From: an uncultured Clostridia bacterium
Lineage (GTDB): Bacteria; Bacillota; Clostridia; TANB77; CAG-508
Assembly: GCA_948875265.1 (NCBI GenBank)
Contig: CAQRYF010000064.1
Location: 1 to 9,013, forward strand
Direction of reading: 5' to 3'
DNA: 9,013 nt
Shown: piece by piece, positions 5,982 through 9,013 of the stretch
How the letters are laid out: every line of letters begins with the position of its first letter
Position numbering within the stretch: the first letter of the stretch is position 1
Notes under the pieces: generated by a model
What the model saw: the letters and a program-made list of their open reading frames with translations, nothing else
Told to the model about the DNA's origin: nothing
Databases searched by the model: none
Translations under genes and position numbers: made by a program

Positions 5982-6254
5982 ATGACAGCAATGAAAATTA
6001 TTGATACCATTCAAAAAAATGCAAAAGTCAACTTATCAATTAGAGAGCGGAATTGGATAAAGGATAATACTGTAAAATTACAACTGTATGTTAAGTTGGA
6101 TGATTTTTTTATCACACTTGATGAATTTAATCCTAAGATTCATACCATAATTCAAAATGGTAAAAAAAGGACAATTGCTAAACTAGACAGTAATAATTAT
6201 GCAATCATTGTAAGTATGTCAGGTTGCTGTAGAATATTACTACCACAACAATAA
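5982..6254 (+). CDS. Hypothetical protein, 90 aa
   Basis: I do not recognise this small protein. It starts at ATG 5982 behind an AGGAGG ten bases upstream and stops at 6254. It looks like a single compact domain: a charged helix (residues 1-30), then short alternating hydrophobic stretches typical of beta strands (VKLQLYVKLDDFFITLD, IHTIIQNG, YAIIVSM), and a C-terminal S-G-C-C-R-I-L-L with adjacent cysteines. No signal peptide or membrane segment is present. It has its own promoter-like site and terminator and is inserted on the plus strand between two minus-strand housekeeping genes (trmR and typA), which suggests a mobile or lineage-specific gene. Codon 23 (6048-6050) is CGG and must be read in frame: a +1 shift would stop three codons later. 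Confidence 0.65.
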   Translation: MTAMKIIDTIQKNAKVNLSIRERNWIKDNTVKLQLYVKLDDFFITLDEFNPKIHTIIQNGKKRTIAKLDSNNYAIIVSMSGCCRILLPQQ

Positions 6255-6270
6255 CAATATCTAATCCTAA

Positions 6271-6300
6271 AGGTGGCTGATTTATTCAGCCACCTCATTT
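6271..6300 (+). terminator. Terminator shared by the 90-aa gene and typA
   Basis: AGGTGGCTGA (6271-6280) pairs perfectly with TCAGCCACCT (6286-6295) around a 5-base loop, followed by CATTTTATATTT. It lies between convergent genes and is likely to work best on the plus strand. Confidence 0.8.
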
Positions 6301-6310
6301 TATATTTCTC

Positions 6311-8125
6311 CTATTTATTTCTCGCTGCTCTTTCTCTTTCCTTAGAATCTAATATTTTCTTTCTTAAACGGATATTTTCAGGTGTCACTTCTACTAATTC
6401 ATCATCTTGAATAAATTCAATAGCTTTTTCCAAAGACATTTGAATTGGTGGTACTAAACGTAATGCTTCATCAGAACCAGAAGCTCTTGTATTTGTTAAA
6501 TGTTTTTCTTTACATACATTTATTGCTAAGTCTTCTCCTCTTGAATTTAGCCCTACTATCATACCTTCATACACTTCTACACCAGGTCCAATAAACAATT
6601 CGCCTTTGTCTTGTGCATTATATAATCCATATGTTACTGATTTTCCATTTTCAAATGCTACTATTGTTCCTCTAACACGTGCTTGGATATCTCCTTTAAA
6701 TGGTTCATATGAGTCAAATATATGGTTCATTGTACCTTCACCTTTTGTGTCTGTTAAGAATTCTGTTCTATATCCAATTAATCCTCTTGCTGGTATTTTA
6801 AATTCTATCTTTGTATGTCCTGCTTCAGCTGGTTCCATATTAACCATTTCAGCTTTTCTTCTGCCTAGTTTTTCAATAACATTTCCTACACAATCATCTG
6901 GAACATTTACAACTAATAGTTCAATTGGTTCATTTTTTACTCCATCAATTTCTTTGAAAATTACTTTTGGTCTTGATACTAAAAGTTCAAATCCTTCTCT
7001 TCTCATTGTTTCAATTAATACTGATAAGTGAAGTTCTCCTCTTCCTGATACTTCAAAAGAATCTGGTGATTCTGTTTCTTTTACCCTTAAAGAAACATTT
7101 CTTTCTAATTCTTTAAATAATCTATCTCTAATATGTCTTGATGTAATAAATTGTCCTTCTTTTCCTGCAAATGGTCCATTATTTACGCTAAATGTCATAG
7201 AAACAGTTGGTTCATCAATATCAACAAATGGTATCTTTTCAGGATTATTAAAATCACAAATTGTATCCCCTATATTGATATCAGCAAGTCCAGCAAGTTC
7301 AATAATGTCCCCTGCCTTTCCTTCTTCTACTTCTACTTTATTAAGACCTACATGTGTATATACTTTTGCAATTCTTCCTTGTGTTATTTTATCTTCTTTA
7401 CCACATATAGCTACTGGCATCCCAACTTTAATAATTCCTCTTTCAACTCTACCAACTGCAATTCTTCCAACATAATCATCATAATCTATGTTAGAAACTA
7501 ACATTTGTGCTGGTCCTTCTTCATCACATTCTGGTGCTTGAATTGTGCTTATTATAGTTTCAAATAAACATGATAAATCTGTTGTTTCTTCATTTAAATC
7601 CATTTTTGCAATCCCATTTTTAGCAGAAGCATAAACAACTGGGAATTCTAATTGTTCATCACTTGCATCTAATTCAATAAATAATTCGATAACTTGATCT
7701 ACTACTTTTTCTGGAGTTGCTCCTGGTCTATCTATTTTATTTATTACAACTATTGGTTTTAGTCCTAATGCTAATGATTTTTTCAAAACTTCTCTTGTTT
7801 GAGGCATAGCTCCTTCAAAAGCATCAACTAACAAAAGTACTCCATCAACAGTTTTTAATACTCTTTCAACCTCTCCACCAAAATCAGCATGTCCTGGTGT
7901 ATCAACAATATTTATTTTGATATCATCATGCATTACTGATGTATTTTTTGAAAGTATTGTAATTCCTCTTTCTTTTTCTTGGTCATTTGAATCCATAATT
8001 CTTTCTGCTACTTGTTCATTTTCTCTAAAAACATGGCTTTGTCTTAAAAGTGCATCTACTAGTGTTGTTTTTCCATGATCAACGTGTGCAATTATTGCAA
8101 TATTTCTTATTTTTTGGTTGTTCAT
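6311..8125 (-). CDS. typA: Translational GTPase TypA/BipA
   Basis: TypA is a ribosome-binding GTPase related to EF-G that helps ribosome assembly and growth under stress. All GTPase motifs are intact: G1 AHVDHGKT (residues 13-20), switch I RGITI (53-57), G3 DTPGH (75-79), G4 NKID (129-132) and G5 SAK (167-169). The beta-barrel domain 2 follows. The EF-G-like domains include the conserved SGRGELHLSVLIETMRREG, and the TypA-specific C-terminal part includes PARGLIGYRTEFLT and the end region near RLVPP. At 604 residues it is full length. ATG 8125 is preceded by AAGGGG eight bases upstream and by a perfect sigma-A promoter. The gene appears to be transcribed alone. I found no CGG codon in its roughly 600 codons. 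Confidence 0.97.
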   Translation of the reverse strand: MNNQKIRNIAIIAHVDHGKTTLVDALLRQSHVFRENEQVAERIMDSNDQEKERGITILSKNTSVMHDDIKINIVDTPGHADFGGEVERVLKTVDGVLLLVDAFEGAMPQTREVLKKSLALGLKPIVVINKIDRPGATPEKVVDQVIELFIELDASDEQLEFPVVYASAKNGIAKMDLNEETTDLSCLFETIISTIQAPECDEEGPAQMLVSNIDYDDYVGRIAVGRVERGIIKVGMPVAICGKEDKITQGRIAKVYTHVGLNKVEVEEGKAGDIIELAGLADINIGDTICDFNNPEKIPFVDIDEPTVSMTFSVNNGPFAGKEGQFITSRHIRDRLFKELERNVSLRVKETESPDSFEVSGRGELHLSVLIETMRREGFELLVSRPKVIFKEIDGVKNEPIELLVVNVPDDCVGNVIEKLGRRKAEMVNMEPAEAGHTKIEFKIPARGLIGYRTEFLTDTKGEGTMNHIFDSYEPFKGDIQARVRGTIVAFENGKSVTYGLYNAQDKGELFIGPGVEVYEGMIVGLNSRGEDLAINVCKEKHLTNTRASGSDEALRLVPPIQMSLEKAIEFIQDDELVEVTPENIRLRKKILDSKERERAARNK

Positions 8126-8172
8126 TTTTATTACCCCTTTTTATTTTATAATCTCTTTTTTCTAACCTTAAA

Positions 8173-8201
8173 ATTATACTACCAAATTAAGCTTTTGTCA
8201 A
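8173..8201 (-). promoter_or_regulatory. Consensus sigma-A promoter for typA
   Basis: On the minus strand TTGACA (8201-8196), a 17-base spacer and TATAAT (8178-8173), an exact consensus match. The expected start is near 8166, about 40 bases before the ATG. Confidence 0.88.
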
Positions 8202-8228
8202 ATTTAAAATTCCTTATTTTTGTCTCGT

Positions 8229-8257
8229 TTGCTTTTTTATGTAAATTATGGTATATT
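8229..8257 (+). promoter_or_regulatory. Extended -10 promoter for the 194-aa gene
   Basis: TTGCTT (8229-8234), a 17-base spacer and TATATT (8252-8257) with TG at 8249-8250. The start near 8264 would give a leader of about 78 bases containing the hairpin at 8296-8318. Confidence 0.6.
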
Positions 8258-8295
8258 TATTAAGATACTTTATTTTGAAACCAATAAGTAATCAC

Positions 8296-8335
8296 TTGGA
8301 GGTTTCAAAAACCTCCAAAATAATTTTTAGGAGGT
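8296..8335 (+). promoter_or_regulatory. 5' leader hairpin with alternative pairing to the ribosome binding site
   Basis: TTGGAGGTTT (8296-8305) pairs perfectly with AAACCTCCAA (8309-8318) around a CAA loop, followed by AATAATTTTT. The 3' arm contains ACCTCC (8311-8316), which can instead pair with GGAGGT (8330-8335), the ribosome binding site of the next gene. The two foldings exclude each other. The layout fits a translation switch or a leaky attenuator, but it has not been tested. Confidence 0.5.
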
Positions 8336-8341
8336 CAATAT

Positions 8342-8926
8342 ATGGCAAAAAATAAAAAAAATCAGACACCAAATATACAACCAGACTACTCAGATTGGAA
8401 AGACGATCTTATAATCTTAGATGATTGTACTAAAAACAATAAATGTGGTGTTTCTACCACAGATGGTATTAAAGTTATTGTTTTTTATAATGGTTCAACT
8501 TATAAGGTCAAAATACTTGTAAAAAAAGAACTTATTACAGGAAATGTTGTTACGGCAATAAACAGCCAATTCGATTTGTATTTAAAATTTCATGATAATT
8601 TATTCAAAAATTCAAGTAGAAATCTACATATTGAATTAAACCGTAAATATCGAATGACTGATCGAAAAAAATCTGTTTTTGACTGTGAACCTGTACGTCT
8701 TGGTATAAAACATCGTAGATACCATGGAACTATTATTTTACAACCTGACCTTTTTATCCCTGAAGAATGGAGTCCTTTAGTTGACACTCTTGAGGATGAA
8801 ATTGCTTATAAAAAGTATAAAAGCGACATAAGAAGAATGGAAATGACTTCTAAAAATCATACAAATTATGAAAAGCATAATGCTCATAAACCATTTCAAG
8901 GTGGAGATTGTACTGGTGGAAGATAA
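8342..8926 (+). CDS. Hypothetical protein, 194 aa
   Basis: I do not recognise this protein. ATG 8342 follows AGGAGG (8329-8334) by seven bases. The sequence begins with a basic, Asn-rich tail (AKNKKNQ) and continues with a likely alpha/beta or beta domain (IKVIVFYNGSTYKVKILVKKEL, FDLYLKFHDNLF). A strongly basic segment follows (ELNRKYRMTDRKKS and VRLGIKHRRYHG), and it ends in a polar, His/Lys-rich tail finishing G-G-D-C-T-G-G-R. There is no membrane segment. Four cysteines are scattered without a metal-binding spacing. The basic patches would suit nucleic-acid binding, but that is inference. Its Arg codons include CGT and CGA, but I see no in-frame CGG. It lies next to possible insertion-sequence DNA and has its own promoter and structured leader, so it may be an acquired gene. 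Confidence 0.7.
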   Translation: MAKNKKNQTPNIQPDYSDWKDDLIILDDCTKNNKCGVSTTDGIKVIVFYNGSTYKVKILVKKELITGNVVTAINSQFDLYLKFHDNLFKNSSRNLHIELNRKYRMTDRKKSVFDCEPVRLGIKHRRYHGTIILQPDLFIPEEWSPLVDTLEDEIAYKKYKSDIRRMEMTSKNHTNYEKHNAHKPFQGGDCTGGR

Positions 8927-8954
8927 TTTTTTTGACCAAAAAAAGACCTACTTA

Positions 8955-9013
8955 CATAAGAGGCTGCTGAAAAAGTAGTCCCAAATTAGCTCTCAAAAAA
9001 ATCGTGAATTGGA
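8955..9013. mobile_element. Possible end of an insertion sequence
   Basis: From about 8962 the sequence GGCTGCTGAAAAAGTAGTCC forms a weak hairpin (7 bp with G-T pairs, GAAAA loop) without a T-run. It resembles the terminal repeats of some DDE-type insertion sequences (openings such as GGCTGTTGAAAAA). The transposase would lie beyond the window edge. No second terminal repeat or target duplication can be seen, so this is a weak call. Confidence 0.25.

Noticed and set aside
6606..7501. Open frames on the plus strand inside typA
   Set aside because: They are antisense shadows of a full-length conserved gene, with Ser/Thr/Pro- or Asn/Tyr-rich composition typical of reverse reading.
1..9013. CRISPR arrays, tRNA and rRNA genes
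   Set aside because: No regularly spaced direct repeats, no cloverleaf with a T-loop GGTTCRA motif, and no rRNA-like segment were seen on either strand.

Overview
The window comes from a very AT-rich, low-GC Gram-positive genome. Strong AGGAGG ribosome binding sites, near-consensus sigma-A promoters, hairpin-plus-T-run terminators and a late sporulation sigma factor (SigK) all point to a spore-forming member of the Clostridia or a related Firmicute, perhaps known only from metagenomes. I cannot name the species.

Layout from left to right: the 3' end of a tocopherol-cyclase-like gene (+) with its terminator; an unknown 184-residue protein (-); sigK (-), whose frame is broken twice; a DUF368 membrane protein (+), whose frame is broken once; a probable small RNA with its own promoter and terminator (+); a U32-family tRNA hydroxylation protein, TrhP type (-); a RelA/SpoT-domain protein (+); a TrmR-type tRNA methyltransferase (-); an unknown 90-residue protein (+); typA/bipA (-); an unknown 194-residue protein with a structured 5' leader (+); and a short tail that may be the start of an insertion sequence. 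TrhP and TrmR carry out successive steps of wobble-uridine modification (U34 to ho5U34 to mo5U34). They are neighbours in Bacillus, but here a gene on the other strand separates them.

The most striking observation is that all three broken reading frames are broken in the same way. sigK (two sites) and the DUF368 gene (one site) each need a +1 shift exactly at an in-frame CGG codon. At each site one extra C stands before a GGA or GGT glycine codon, and skipping that C restores a full-length, well-conserved protein. The rest of each gene is intact, so ordinary gene decay is a poor explanation. This suggests programmed or obligatory +1 frameshifting at CGG (an unassigned or starved codon, or a tRNA reading CGGN). 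The main alternative is a systematic sequencing error. The intact conserved genes (trhP, trmR, typA) contain no CGG codon that I could find. Three lineage-specific genes (at 322-876, 4234-5163 and 5982-6254) do have an in-frame CGG that must be read as a normal codon, at codons 21 to 25. The rule is therefore either context-dependent or not followed by acquired genes.
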